A DNA stretch of 64,000 bases from Sphagnum compactum (lineage: Eukaryota > Bryophyta > Sphagnopsida > Sphagnales), in the NCBI GenBank assembly GCA_965153455.1, contig OZ234493.1, positions 24,046,213-24,110,212 of the forward strand, given 5' to 3'. Position 1 is the stretch's first letter; each line of letters opens with the position of its first letter. Position numbers and translations under genes: made by a program. Under the pieces are notes generated by a model. The model did not search any database. It was not told where the DNA came from and worked only from the letters and a program-made list of their open reading frames with translations. Shown one piece after another: positions 35,831 to 48,639 of this stretch.

Positions 35831-35853
35831 AACTAGTGGTTCATTTATAGTAG

Positions 35854-36262
35854 AACAAGTGCATGGGCTTTTTTAAAAATTAATGACCATATTGCTACTT
35901 TAGATTGCTTTAAGTTTCAACAAATGAGTTGATGCATTATGTGCCATAGTATCCAACAACAAATGGTAGGAAAAAGGTTCTACCTTGTAATAGAAAAAAT
36001 TAATTATGTACAATAAAGATCATGGCACAACTACCATGAATCATTATGTGGCCAATATACAACAAGTGCATAGGCATTTTTTCAAATTAATGGCCACATT
36101 GCTACTTTATATTGTTCAAAATCTCAACAAATGAGTTGATGCATTATGTGTCATAGCATCTAGCAAGAAACGATAAGAGAAAATTCTACCATGTAAAGGA
36201 AATAATTAGTTATATACAATAAAAAATCATGACACAACTAGGTCATGAATCATCATGTGGCT
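35854..36262. repeat. 207-bp tandem dimer
   Basis: Two direct copies begin at AACAAGTGCA (35854 and 36061) and share AACAAATGAGTTGATGCATT, with its CAAATGAGTT part at 35921 and 36128. Both spacings are exactly 207 bp. They also share CATG(A/T)..CAC.ACTA and ATGAATCAT(T/C)ATGTGGC. No coding content is recognised. Confidence 0.75.
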
Positions 36263-36589
36263 TCTAAGCATTCTACAATGTTGAATTAGTATAATACACA
36301 ATGTGCTATTATTGCCACAATAATTATTTCTCAACAAACCTTTAAGAAGAGGAAAAAACCAACTATGGCTTCTGTTTTTGATATTTCGTAACTATAAAAT
36401 GCCTTTCAAAAAATCAAACCATATTCAAGAACAATTCCTTAAGGATTTGATTATGTACATCACAAGAGGTTACCAACCATTGAGTTCCATTAAAAATATT
36501 TAGTTGAGAAGGTTTGTCTTTCCTTAGTTTGGTAAGGTTATGTATCCCAATAAACATCAAATGGTAACAATAATGAGGTAATCTTTAAC

Positions 36590-37245
36590 ATGGTCAACAA
36601 AACCATGGAATTTTGTGTTTTTCTTGCCCTTGATGAAAGCACTACAATTATTGTCACATTTGATTTGTGAATGTCCAAAGGAGGTTGGGTAGCCATGCTT
36701 TGGTTGTCAATTACATCAACAAAAAATGAAAACCTTGTCATATCACTGTGGGAATTTTTGAAGTTCATGAAACACTAGGGGCTACCATGGTTATTTAATC
36801 AAAGGATCTATTTGTTCATTATGATTTGTTGGACAAAGTCATAGCATTTGTGAAAAATGAAGGTGCAAATCTAAACACCCTCACAATAACCTTATCAATC
36901 ATCATGTCATGTGTTCCACTCTTATTACCACAACCCTATGTTACTAGTTGTTATGAATATGTCATGTCAAAGTGTTGTCAATATGCTATTAATGACTTCA
37001 AAATGTGGTGCGGAATGAAGGAGGCTTCAATTAAAATGACTATTGGTCTTTTTTTCAAAAAATGATCATTTAGACCAAAAAAAAGTGGGAAGGGAAGATA
37101 GAGATGGGCAAGGGCTTACATAGATGCATATCTTCACCCTTGGAAACTAAAGACTCATGTCAAGACTTAGTTGACTTCCAAAGTGATATTATTCAAAGAA
37201 ACTTTGGAATTCAAAAATGCCATTAATTTTTGTTCTTCATAATAT
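36590..37245 (+). pseudogene. hAT-like transposase remnant (core region)
   Basis: Plus-strand islands in shifting frames match the hAT-like transposase order I recall from seed-free plants. MVNKTMEFCVF and STTIIVTFDL-stop-MSKGGW lie at about 36590-36690, where LSFDLWMSKGG would be expected. VGIFEVHETLGATMV is near 36750. LLDKVIAFVKNEGANLNTLT and LLPQPYVTSCYEYVMSKCCQ are at about 36826-37000. GKGR-stop-RWARAYIDAYLHPW and SKVILFKETLEFKNAI follow to about 37240. Stops and at least two frameshifts show it is dead. Catalytic DDE residues cannot be assigned. Confidence 0.7.
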
Positions 37246-38865
37246 AGAATTATTTTGAAAACATAATTTCATCTCTTCAAAGACCCAATGTGTTTTGAAC
37301 CAATCCCAAGTATATTGGGTATTGTCTAATGTTATTTATGTTGTCATAACCATGTGTGTTCTGATGTACAACACTAATTTTTAATGTGAATGATGATATG
37401 CAAGTATGCAGTTTTGATTGATTATTTTGTTGTTTAAGGTTTAATTTTTTACCTTGTAAGAAAATTATTAGTCTAATTGTTTGATTTTGATTGTTGATGT
37501 AGGCTACAAACTTTGACTTAGCTTATGCATTTTGGGCATTACATGCAAGTTAAAATTATTCATGTACTAAGGCCTTTTTTGGCTTATTCACTATCATTTC
37601 AACCTAATGCCATTCACAACATGCTAGATTTCATGTTCAACCCACACTTTTAAAACCTACAATTCATTCGAAGTTACATAGGCCATGTAAGTTGTTGTAA
37701 AATATAATCAAGAAATTCAATGTATGCCACTTTAAATCCTACTAATTATTGTTTATAATGTTTTAACTTCAACTTTTGTCACTATTGCAATTGATGAGCT
37801 TGTAGTTGAATTGGGTGTATTTGGATGTTTGACTTTTACTAAAAAGGAACAATGGAGCTTTTCAAAACCAAACTATTTTTGAACAAATGTAGTGCCTATA
37901 ACTCAATAAGTTAGTTCATTTACTTGGTGGGTAAAACATGAACAATAATTTTCAAATTTTGTGCATCTCGCACAATTGTTGATGGACATTGTTGGTTCTG
38001 AAATTGAAATTGAATTTGTTTTTAATATGGTAGGGGTCATCACAAGCTTTTAATATTTTCAACTTGGGATTGACAATATGGATGTTAATTTTAATCATTT
38101 TCTTTGCATGATGAATATTAGACAAAAAAAAAACTCAAAATTTCCTCTTGCAAGATCATTAAGGGGCTAGTGCAAGCTAACTACTACATTAAACCAATAT
38201 GGATGATATAGTGGCACATTTGCAATGTGAATTAATGGAATTAAAATGGGGCAAATGTATTCTAAAAATTGAAATTATCAATTTAAGCACACAATTTAAA
38301 TTTATTAACTTAAGCATCTATGTGATATAGAGTTTTTTTTTACATGATGCATAAGAAATTTTTTAAGTTATAGACATTTAAATTGATCATTAAAAGGACT
38401 TTACTATTGACCCCAAAAAAAAGGATTTCAAAATGGTCCAATCATCGATACTATGGTTGTTAGGGATTCAAATTTAATTAATTATATATCAATGAAAATC
38501 ATTTAAAAATATCACACCATGTCAATTGTATATTATTCTTTGTGGATTTTTTTTTTAAAATAAAAAATTTAGTCTTTTCCAAATTTCATATCATGTTGAA
38601 AAGAATGTATTTTATGCTAAATTTGTATACACATGTACAAAATAATGATATCCAAATGGGATTTCTCAAGATGAAAAGAATAGCTTGAAATCAATAAAAA
38701 AAAAATTGCAACCTTCTATCATCACAAGGTTCGAAAAAAAAAAACAAAAAAAAAGTTTCCCAAATGAACTTATGGATGTAAACTTGATATAAGAAACCAT
38801 TCACATCAAGAATTAGAATCATTTAAACATGTGTAATGCAATATGCATTTTTTTCAAGTTTTGAC
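37246..38865. other. AT-rich intergenic, nothing recognised
   Basis: It is AT-rich with poly-A runs near 38697-38755. No coding island, tandem array or inverted repeat was identified. Confidence 0.35.
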
Positions 38866-39140
38866 CTAAAAACAATGATTTTGACACATATAAAAACAAT
38901 TGTGAAAAAATGTTTTTCATTCACCAGATTTTGAATTTGTTTAAAAAATCACCAAATTTTTATACTAGGTTCTAACAAGTAGCCAAAATATAAATATATT
39001 ATTTAAAAATTCTACTTTCATATGTGATCTATTGCCAAATTACACACAAAAAAAAATTCTGGATGATCATCAATTTGGTTACATTACATTAAAAATAAAA
39101 ATAAAAACAACACCTTGATATAGATGGAAAATTTCATAAT
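38866..39140 (+). repeat. TAGCCAAATTTGGCTA-family copy, diverged
   Basis: It aligns by eye with the copy at 40138-40390. Shared ordered words are GATTTTGACACATA, TTCACCAGATTTTGAA, AGGTTC, GTAGCCAAAATA, ACTTTCATAT and GATGATCA..AATTTGG. The palindrome itself is eroded here to CTATTGCCAAATTACA near 39030. Confidence 0.55.
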
Positions 39141-40137
39141 TGAAAATGTAAACATTTTTTTGCCCTACTTGTATAAACATTGAAACTTATAACATCAACT
39201 TTGAATATTACATTGCACAATAATGACATATATTAGCCATTTTTAACTCAAATGATTTTGTTGTACAAGATCATGGTTTATCATTTCCTTTCTTTTGGTA
39301 GATTTTGACAAATTACAATTTTCATAATTTCTTTTTGATACTAGGCAAAAATATATCAACAATTATAGACTTTTTCCAATTTAAATCAATCGATTATGTT
39401 TTTAAATCGGTGCATACACTTAAGGTCTCTTTCCATAAGGTTGTTGCTATCATAGTTGCACATGAAATACTCCAATGATAGAAAGATAATGGAAAGCAAT
39501 TAAAATCTTGCTAGATGCCTTGCGACATTAACAATCACTTTCCATTGGATAGCAATGATTGTTTTGAGAATTTATAATTGGTGAATGTTGAGATCATTCA
39601 GGATGAAAATAAAAAGTGACAACATTGCAAGGAACATTAAAAGGAATGTATGTTCCCATACAATGAAATCTAACAAATGTCATCTTCCAAATATCTCACA
39701 ATTCGTAGGTTGACTGAAAACTCTCACAACTTTGCATTTGGGTTAATGCTTGAGGTGATTGTGATAACTCTAATAATAATTAGAAGGAAAGATATAATGA
39801 AAAGGTCTGAAAGCGAAATTTGTGAAAAGCTATGATGTGATTGTGATAAGAACTAAAGGAGATGTAATGGAAAGTTGTTGTTAAAGCAAAATCAATGGCG
39901 GCAGGAACTAATGGAAAGAGACTCATTGGCAAGTCCTGCCCCAATTCAACAATGTGTTGAAGGAGTGCTTGAAGCATATCAGTGTAAGACATGCCACAAT
40001 CCTATTCTTCTTTTTCAATTAAAATTTTTGAGATTATGTTTCACAATTACAATAAATTCAAGATTCTTCATTGTGACAATAAAGTTATTTCCAAGGCACA
40101 ACAATGTTGCAAATTTTCACATTCTTTCAACTTGAAA
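39141..40137. other. Unassigned AT-rich stretch
   Basis: No recognisable gene. The short open frames at about 39780-40130 overlap on both strands and show no domain. Confidence 0.35.
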
Positions 40138-40395
40138 AATATGATTTTGACACATACAAAAGATTTGTGTGAAAAATTGGACCTTATTCACCAGATTTTG
40201 AAAAAAGAAATTTCAAATTATTACCAAAATTTCACAACAGGTTCCTGCAGGTAGCCAAAATACATAAAGATTATTTTTTTTAAAATTAAAACTTTCATAT
40301 CTGATGTATAGCCAAATTTGGCTAAATGTTCTTGTTAATGATCACCAGTTTGGCTACATCACAGAATTGAAAAAGAAAAGAAAAACACTGAACAG
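40138..40395 (+). repeat. TAGCCAAATTTGGCTA-family copy
   Basis: A full-length-looking copy. The head is GATTTTGACACATACAAAAG, followed by TTCACCAGATTTTGAAAAAA, CAGGTTCCTGCAGGTAGCC and ACTTTCATATCTGATG. The perfect palindrome is at 40309-40324 and the tail is TGATCACCAGTTTGGCTACA. It shares about 250 bp with 38866-39140. Confidence 0.7.
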
Positions 40396-40479
40396 TATGT
40401 GACTAGTCACTTGTTTTTTAGGTGCAGGTTTTCCTTTTCTTTCCTTTTAAAAAAATAAAATAAAAATCTTTTCCTTCTT

Positions 40480-43400
40480 TTTCCTAGATTTGTACCGGGG
40501 TCCAATCCCGCCTCTCCAACAGCTTCCACTCCGTTTCCATTTCACCTTCTTCCCTTAGTGGGGGGAAACTCCGCAAGTCGCAACTAAAACCAGGAATTCG
40601 TTGAGTCGTAGATTTTGTACTACCAACAGCACTGGGCTTGTACTACAGCAGCGATATTAGTACAACTCTCGCGCGACTCTATGTACTACTGCCGCTGCAA
40701 GTGCAATTGGGAGGCGTTTTGCACTCTGACCTAATTTGGAGCATAATTTTACTGTTATTATTAGTATGAGTATTATTTGTGTTGCGGTTTTGAAAGACTT
40801 TATGATCAGGGTTTTTTTTTTTTTTCTCAATTTTGCAATATAAAAAATTTGACGAAATTTTCCCCCAAAAAAAAATGAAAACTGTAAATTATGATCGAAT
40901 CCACGCTTTGAAGAAGAAGAAGAAGAAGAAGAGAGATCGCGGGTGGGAGGTTGGAGCTTGTGAGATATTTTTCCAAGATGGACCCAAAACGAAATTAAAT
41001 TAAAATTACAGCCAAAATTCTGGATTGTACTATCATGGTGTGTGAGATCATTGCTACTTTGTTTTTCGTTGTAATCTGTGTGTGTGTATTAATTATCATG
41101 TGTACTATCACACAATGTACTCCTGGAGTGCTAGTACTCTCAGCGGCGCATTTCATTTCTCGTGAGCTCAGATCATAAGTGAAGCAAGCACATTGCTGGG
41201 CTATTTGAAGGAAGTTGGAAGCGGAAGGAAATAAGTTGCCGCCGGGAATGGAGTGGAGTTGGAAATTTGTCCGTCGCGAGGTTTTCTCCTTTTTCTGCAG
41301 AGGAGAGTTGTAGCAGGGTTGGACTTGGTGTTGCAAGCTGCCTACCTAACGGGGGTTTTTTTTTCTCTCTGTTTTGGGTTTTTTTTTTTTTTTTTTTTTT
41401 TTCCCGGGGTGGCATTTTCTTACAAGTGGTGTGTACTTCACGAGGTGCTCATTGGCCAGGCATCGCTGCTGGTCTCTTTTGCACTACTGGTTTTCTTTAG
41501 AGCTTCGTCCTAGTAATATTCTATGGCAACTAGGAACATGAAGCATAGGAATCATGCATAAGCAACTTATCAACAAGTCTAGAAAATTGAGAACTTGTAA
41601 CAAGAGTCAAGATCATGCCAAATGTTTACGAAATTATATAAGTATATGTACAATTGTTTAGTTGCTGGAGATTTGGATTTTTGGACCAGCTGTCGTGCAC
41701 GGGAAGTGAATTTTGTTTGTAGAAGCTTGAGGTCATAAAGATCCCGAGCATTTGAAGTTGTGTAGAAATGCGAGCGTTCCATATTACTAGGAGAACAAAA
41801 AGTGTTTAGGAGCCCTGCTGCGATGCCTGACCTCTGGACTCTGCGTGCCTGTCCGTCGTCTTCACTGGATACCGAATGGAATGTCATACACCACATGAGC
41901 TTTTACTCAGCATCGATTGCTTCTCAAACTGATGATATCAAATCTCCACGAATTTGTCTTATGCACATCACCGTTGCAGGGTGAGTGAAATCAGCGTCCG
42001 CTAGTGATCTCGATGGATAGATTAGGGCATACTTTCTTTTGACATTTAAGCCGCTTCTGGATCCTGATGAAATTTGCCACCGAGTCCTCGTTTGCATGAT
42101 CTCTCTCTGCGCGGAAGCCACGCTGGATGCAAAATCTATTCTACAGCTCGAGAGGCTGTAGCCGCGGGTTCTCACAGAGAAACAACGAAGACATTCATGA
42201 GAGGGCCGCCCCGGGGACGCCTAATTGTTTGGGGTAGAGCTTTAAAATTGGGGGGAAAATTGGGAGGAAGAAGCAGGAAGCCAGTGTGGGGCAATGCATG
42301 ATAAGGACAGGTGTAGGAAGTGTCTATGTCTGTCGTCCTCATGCACTGCCTCTTCCCTGGCTTTCGCTTTTTTTTTCCCTCCCTTCTCTCTTCTTCACTC
42401 CCGATTCATCAATCTCTTCGTCGATGGGCTCTCAGAGAAAGTTATAGGTATGTATCTCATGCTCATATGTAACAAGGGAATGTCATTATTACTGTCTCTC
42501 TTTTTGAGTCCTGAAGCCTGGCATGTTTGTATAATAAATTATAGCAAGGAACATACAAAAGTCATGGCTTCTAGTATATTACTCGTCAAGCAGATTCCAA
42601 GATCACAAAAGTTAATTTCAATCCTGAAAATCCTGTCTATTAACTGCATTGTTGTTATCACAAATTAATTTCAGGATTCCTGATAGATGAAGAACCAACA
42701 TTAATAATCATGAGCAGAGATCGGCATGACAAACTTTAGCTAAAACTAGGGATGTGCCAAGGGACTGTATGTACGGTGGTTCTTTGATGCAGTTGTCTCT
42801 ATGTTGTCTCTGTTACATTATGATATCAGAATGAATTAGTCAATCTATGAAGTATTCACCTCTCTGTACATCAATCAGGCTTGCTTATAGTACCATTTCC
42901 ATCCCCAAGTCTTCCTTTGTTGCAGTAGGAGTCTACTACAGATTGTGTTTAAAACTGTACAAAATAAGAAAATTTCTCCTTGGATTTCTTGAAGGATCTA
43001 GAAGTGGATACCTAGTCTGGGGATTGAAGTCTGAGAAGTTGAATTTCGCTGGGCACACAAAAGATAATGGCAGCTGTAAAGTACACATTTTGTCTGTGAG
43101 GAAAGAATCAAGGGGCACACATCTTGGTGTCATGTCGCAATGTGTTTAACTCGTCAAAGGGTATGACTGCACTCGTTGTCATGCTATCTTAACAACCTTG
43201 TAACAGAGATTCTGCAATCTCAGACATTATCTGATCCTTTGAGCCATTTGTACATTCATTCAAGGAGAGTGAGGTTGGGAAATTTTCTAAAGAAAGGGCA
43301 GCTGGGTAGGAATTTGGAAATATATGTCTCACATAATTGCATTGGTCATCCCCTCAAATTTGGAAGCATTCTGCAACAGTATACTGAATCAAAAGGCACA

Positions 43401-44150
43401 TAGAGCACCCTGTATCTGGGAATTGTTGTACTTTGGACCCAGCTTTATGCACTGTTCTTAAACACCAGGTATAGTAGCAATACATCCAGTGTGGTAGCAG
43501 AATTCGTGAGGACTCCAACCCCATCAACGACCAAACACTCAGCATACCATCTTCTACAATACTTCAAAAAGAGGGGAATGTAGGCAATTTCAAATGACCA
43601 AAATTAAATTACTCACAGAAGACCAGATATCTTAGAGAAACCAAACACCCAACATTAAGCACAATTGTTTTGTCTGAGGTGACTGACATTACCGGCCTCG
43701 TATCCTGGTTTGAAGTTTTAAGAACCATGGGAAAAAATCTTGTTGCCGAGTGTTCTGCATTACCCATCCTTAGAGGCTATTAGTGTTGTCTCTCTGAATA
43801 ATCCTGGAGGTGTGCTCCATATGATAGTTGCAAATTGGAAAGGGAGAAGAACATGTCTTATGGAGTTCAAATGCAGCATCCATAGTGATGTGCAAATGTG
43901 CAGATGTGATGTTGGGTGGGGTAGGGGGGGAGGAAACCAACACATGCTAACAGAGTCCTTTGGCCAAAAAACTAATTTCATTTTCTCGACATAGGGAAAC
44001 GAACCTTCAGAAAATCAGAGCTCCAAATTACTTGCAAGAGGTGACAACCAGTGTTGGGCAGTTTTAGACTTTTATGAAGAAGCTCCAGTTCTCGTTCAAA
44101 AACAAATTATTGCCATATCACACTGCTGGCAACAGTACTGAGTAACATGG
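40480..44150. other. GC-raised low-copy region without a recognised gene
   Basis: Base composition rises compared with both sides. There is a GAAGAAGAAGAAGAAGAAGA tract at about 40911-40930 and a long T run at about 41379-41402. Many short open frames exist on both strands, for example at 41579-41896 and 42847-43149. None has a domain or a coherent exon chain. It could be a noncoding transcript, a UTR, or a gene with poorly conserved product. I cannot decide from sequence alone. Confidence 0.3.
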
Positions 44151-45424
44151 AGGGCTTTGCATGTGAATTCACAAACCTTCATTGGTGCCACTGGTATTTA
44201 CACCATTCGTAGTGACCCTTACAACCGGCAGTCGCTTGAAAAAAGAAAACTGATAAATTGGTGGGGTCACATAAGAAAAGTATTACCAACATCCAATAAG
44301 AGATTTTTTTTAAGAATACCTCATCTCAAAAATCTATGAAACTTCAAAAAAAATAATCAAAAATAAATTTGCTCCAAACTTGAAAGTGAGGACAATTTTT
44401 GGCCTCGCCTATCCTGGCAATGATATTGTGTTTAGATTCATTATAGAGTATAGTAGCTTAAGGGATTTTGGCCCCTAGGTAATAGGTCTATTTTTATAGG
44501 ACTTTTGAAAGATGATATTGTGGCTTGTGATGAAACTTGAGATTAGTTATAGACTTATAATATCTTGAAGGATGCTGGTTTCTTTTGGAGGATTTTTTGA
44601 AGATTATAGTTTTGCATGGTGAAATATTTGAGTTTTCATAATTCTTCTTTTGCCTTATAGATACTTTTAGGGTAGATAGGCTGGTAACTGAACATATAAG
44701 TACTAAATTGAATGTGATGCACTGGTCAGCATTTTTTTGGTCATGAGGTCTGAAGACAAAAAGTGCCCCATCTCTTGGCGCACCTATAGCAACTTAGATC
44801 ACCAAATTTGGTGTAGATATAATGAAAATATGCCTCCCTAAAGACATGTGGGGTACATTTGCCGAGAAAAAACCATAACAAAGACTTGTCAACCCCATTC
44901 ACAAACACTTTGCACCTTGTAATTGCATGTTTAATATTTGGAAAATGAATGAACTTCACTTATAGATGAATTGGATGAAACTGAAAACCAATTTATTTTC
45001 TTTGTAAAAATGGTTCCAATAATCTGTTAGCTCAGATCTCCCAAAAAAATGGTTATGAAAATCTATAATTATGGGTAAGGCCATGTTTGAGTAATTAAAA
45101 AAACTCAAGCAATGCCACATGTTAGGGTTTTAGGTTCAAGCTAGGATCCTTTTTTACAGTTTTGACTGAATTTGTGCTCCCTCTTTGCTTCCTAGCATGA
45201 CTATTCAATGTTTGCAACAATTTTCATCCCCTTCCAAAACTATTGTTTTTTTTTTGTTTATTGCATTGGACGAAAGTTCTCACTCTTCTTCTCGTTTGTT
45301 TGTAAATATGGTTACACAAAAGAATTATGTGTTGGTGACCTCTTGCTCCTCTTCCGTTCATCTTCTTCCAACAACATTATGTGGTAATTTTTCTGCGAGG
45401 ATTTTTGCTAGTAATCATACTTGA
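44151..45424. other. Unassigned stretch
   Basis: No gene, array or transposon end was recognised. Short frames lack domain signals. Confidence 0.3.
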
Positions 45425-46650
45425 GCTTTTGGCTCCCTCTTGTTTGTGTTCATCCCCTTCATGGTTGTGATTGTCTCCTTGACCTTTAGCACTATTCTTG
45501 GTCCAGTTCATCCCCCTTCCTTAGTCCGTCTTCTTCATTGAGCTTTGGCGTTTTTCTTGGAGTAGTTTATCCCCTTTTAGTTGTGTTCATTTTCTTTGTT
45601 GAACTTTGGTTCCCTTCCTAATCTTGTCCCCTTCCCCAGTCGTGATCAGCTTCTTCATTGAGCTCCACCTCTCTCCTAGTCATGTTCATTTTCTTTGTTG
45701 AAATATGGTACCCTTCCTATTCTTGTCCCCCCCCTCAAATTGTGATTGTTTTTTTCGTTGAGTGTTATTTCCCTTGTTTAGTTTGTTCCCCCCCCCACCT
45801 AATCTTGATTGTCTTCTATGTTGAGCCTTGGTGGATTTCCTGCTCTATTCCCCCCACCTTGGTTGTGATCGTCTTCTTTGTTGAGTGTCAACTCCTTTGT
45901 CTAGTTCATCGTCCTTTCACTTGGTCTTGATCGTCTTCTTTGTTGAAAGCTTTGGTGAATTTTGTGCTCCTATTCCCTCGCCTTAATTGTGATCATTTTT
46001 TTCATTGAGTGTCAATTCCCCTGTCCAATTCATCCCCCCCCACCTAGTCTTGATCATCTTCTTTGTTAAGTTTTGTTGAACTTTGGTGAGCTTCATGCTC
46101 ATGTTCCCCCTTCCCACCCACATCGTGATCTTCTTCGTTGAAAGCTCAAGCTCCCTTGTTTAGTTCATCCCCCCCCCACCCCCCCCACACCTAGTCTTGA
46201 CCGTCTTCTTTGTTGATCTTCATGTTCTTGTCCTCCCCCTCGGTCATGATCGTTTTCTTTATTGAGAACTCAAGCTCCTTCTTAGTCTAGCTTGTCCCCC
46301 CTATCTTGATCATCCCTTTCTTGGTGGTGATTGTTTTCTTCCTAGTGATCCAACTCTTGAGCTTTTGAACCCCCCTTCTAGTCTTATTCGTCCCCTTCTT
46401 AGTGGTAATCATCTTCTTCTTGGTGATCCAGTTCCTTGAGCTCTTAAACCCCCTTCATGGTCCTATTCATTCCCTTCTTAATGGTGGTATTTTTCTTCCT
46501 AGTGATCCTTTTTGAGCATGGCTCCTTTTCTGGTCCTATTTGTCCCCTTCTTGATCATGATTATCTTCTTCCTAGCGATTCTCCTTGAGCTCTGGCTCCC
46601 CCTTCCTGTTCCAATTCGCCCTTCGCCCCCCACCCCCCTTCCTCAATGTT
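45425..46650. repeat. C/T-rich minisatellite, period about 61 bp
   Basis: Diverged units contain, in order, CTTGATCGTCTTCTTTGTTGA, a Leu/Trp-like GAGCTTTGG part, CTCCCTT and TAGTTCATCCCCCCACC. The anchor GTCTTCTTTGTTGA-like word recurs at about 45811, 45871, 45933, 45995 and 46055, giving 60-62 bp spacing. Spacing becomes irregular (about 49-76 bp) to the right. About 15-20 units are present. C-runs of up to 9-10 nt are frequent. Because 60 bp is 20 codons, a repetitive open frame appears by chance at 45658-45930. Confidence 0.75.
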
Positions 46651-46659
46651 AGTCTTAAT

Positions 46660-47600
46660 CATTGGGAGAAGGGTTGTTCACCCTTGTTGTAACATGCCCC
46701 TTAGCTTTCACTCGAACTACTCCCCTTGCTATTGCCTCCCTTTGAGTTTCCATTTCATAGCCAAGGTTAACCCTTCTATATAATAAAAGATGTGCCCTTA
46801 GCCAAACTACAAAGTTCTTATGAAACCTATTTCCAACTTTTTTTACAATAGTTACAGATTAGTTTGCATTGAATATCACAACATTGCCTTTGCACGCTTG
46901 TTTAGTAACCTTTGAGCTACTCTCTTAGCCCACAGAAAGGGAGTCAACAACTTGATGGGCCCTCTTATCCTCCTTTTTTTTTTTTTTTTTTGTTTGATTA
47001 TTTATGCTGCTTCCTTGGCTAAGGTTTTTTGTTGCAAAATGCTAGAGTACTCACTTGATGTTACTACATATGATTGGCTATAGTCCATTAATGGTTCTTT
47101 CCCTCTTGTTTTCCTTGCAGGCATATGTGGCAAAGAAAAAAAATTTGCAAAAGATATTGACTTTTGGGCTATTATGACAAGATGATGAACTTGTCGCATT
47201 TCAATTATAGGTTCATTTGCATTAGTAGTTAGATCATAGATCATTTTTATCTACAGCAATAGGGCTCTTAGGTTCCTCCACATAGTACCTCACATTTGAT
47301 TATTCATGTTCATCTACTTCTAGACTTTCAAGCTCTTGTAATGTTGTTGTTATGTTTTCAGCTATGTAGTAACTCCATCTTTTCCCCACTACTTTTGCCC
47401 ATTAGTTATATCATTAAAACCATCATTGTTTTCATCTAAGATGTTTATAGGTGTTGTGTAAACTTCAAATGGTTTGGTCTTGTGATCCATTGCCTTTGGA
47501 TTCAAAAACCAAATTCATGTAACCCTAAACCCAATTTTGATTTTTTTTTGGACAATGATTGGTCCCAACTTTTATCTACTTAGCTAGTTATTGTGCACTT
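46660..47600 (-). other. Possible degenerate coding remnant, minus strand
   Basis: Read on the minus strand, 47244-47002 contains MPARKTRGKEPLMDYSQSYV followed by VTSSEYSSILQQK. This looks like real but decayed protein sequence, possibly the tail of a DNA-transposon protein. Upstream frames (about 47500-47250) have many stops. I cannot name a family. Confidence 0.3.
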
Positions 47601-47709
47601 GTTTGGCTCACGGTGATTATTCTTAACCATTACATTATCTTTTTTTTTTTTAAAAGTAGTTTTGAATGGCTTGAAACAACTTAGATCTAAGGTTTGTAGA
47701 GCATGAGAT

Positions 47710-48635
47710 GTGTGAGACGGTGACACACCCCAAACCCCTTGAAAGACTCAAATGTGAGTCTCCAAATGAAAATAGTGGAAGAAAAAAAAGTTCGGTACGT
47801 TCCCTAATTCGCAGCACTTCGGGGGTAAAAGGGGCGTGCTGGAACTTCGAGATGGGACTAGGATGAATGACAAACCGATCAATTATTCATATGGACCTAC
47901 ACAAACCAAACAACAAGTTGATTAGTGCATAATTGGAACATTTTTGATGCATGGATGAGCCATGAACATACACAAACTCATAAAACTCTCTACAGCCCGA
48001 ACTTGGGGGAAACCACCACCTTCCCCCTTATAATATTCTCTATGACTAGCCACAGGAGCTGCACCCAAATGTCATTTTTCTTGGGACTCCCAAGTCGGGA
48101 GTCTCGAAATTGGGACTTCCAACACTTTGGAAGCTCGTAATTTCTTTTGTAAACCTCTGATTAAAATGAGGTCTAAAGCAAAGTTGTACCCCTCATCGAG
48201 AACTTTCCAAATTCGATTTTTTTTCAGATATGTGGCACGCTACCTGCATGCAAGTAAATTAATGTGATTTTTGACTTTTAGTGTTGGGGAATCAAATTGA
48301 CACTTTGATTCCCGACTTTTATTTTGGCTATAACTTATGTCATAAGTATTCAAATGAAGCATGCGAGCCTATTTTAAACATCTAAGTCTCAAGAGCTTTC
48401 CAATGGTAGAAGGAATTTTTGAATCTAATAAATTTTGACCCTTGAAATACCTCTTTGAAAATTTGAGACTCCATAGTGATTTTAACTCCCAAAGCGAGAG
48501 TCCACTTGGGAATGTGTGGGTTCATTCCCTCACATTTTTAGAAATGCAAATGTGACTCACAGGTTGCACTTTCGACCTGCACCTTTCCATGTTGTTGCCT
48601 TGGTGGTGAGCCCGAGGCGAAGGTCGTGACATAAG
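47710..48635 (-). mobile_element. LTR-like block (possible solo LTR)
   Basis: On the minus strand it opens TGTCACGACCTTCGCCTCGG (48634 downward). Many plant Ty3-like LTRs start similarly. It runs to about 47715, where the plus strand reads TGTGAGACGGTGACACACCC. The internal text, with repeated GGGACTCCCAAGTCGGGAGT and GGCTATAACTTATGTCATAA words, is LTR-like. No matching target duplication was found and no second copy is present, so this is a suggestion only. Confidence 0.35.
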
Positions 48636-48639
48636 CTGT

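Noticed and set aside
45658-45930. 90-residue repetitive open frame
   Set aside because: It arises because the minisatellite period is near 60 bp (20 codons); not a gene.
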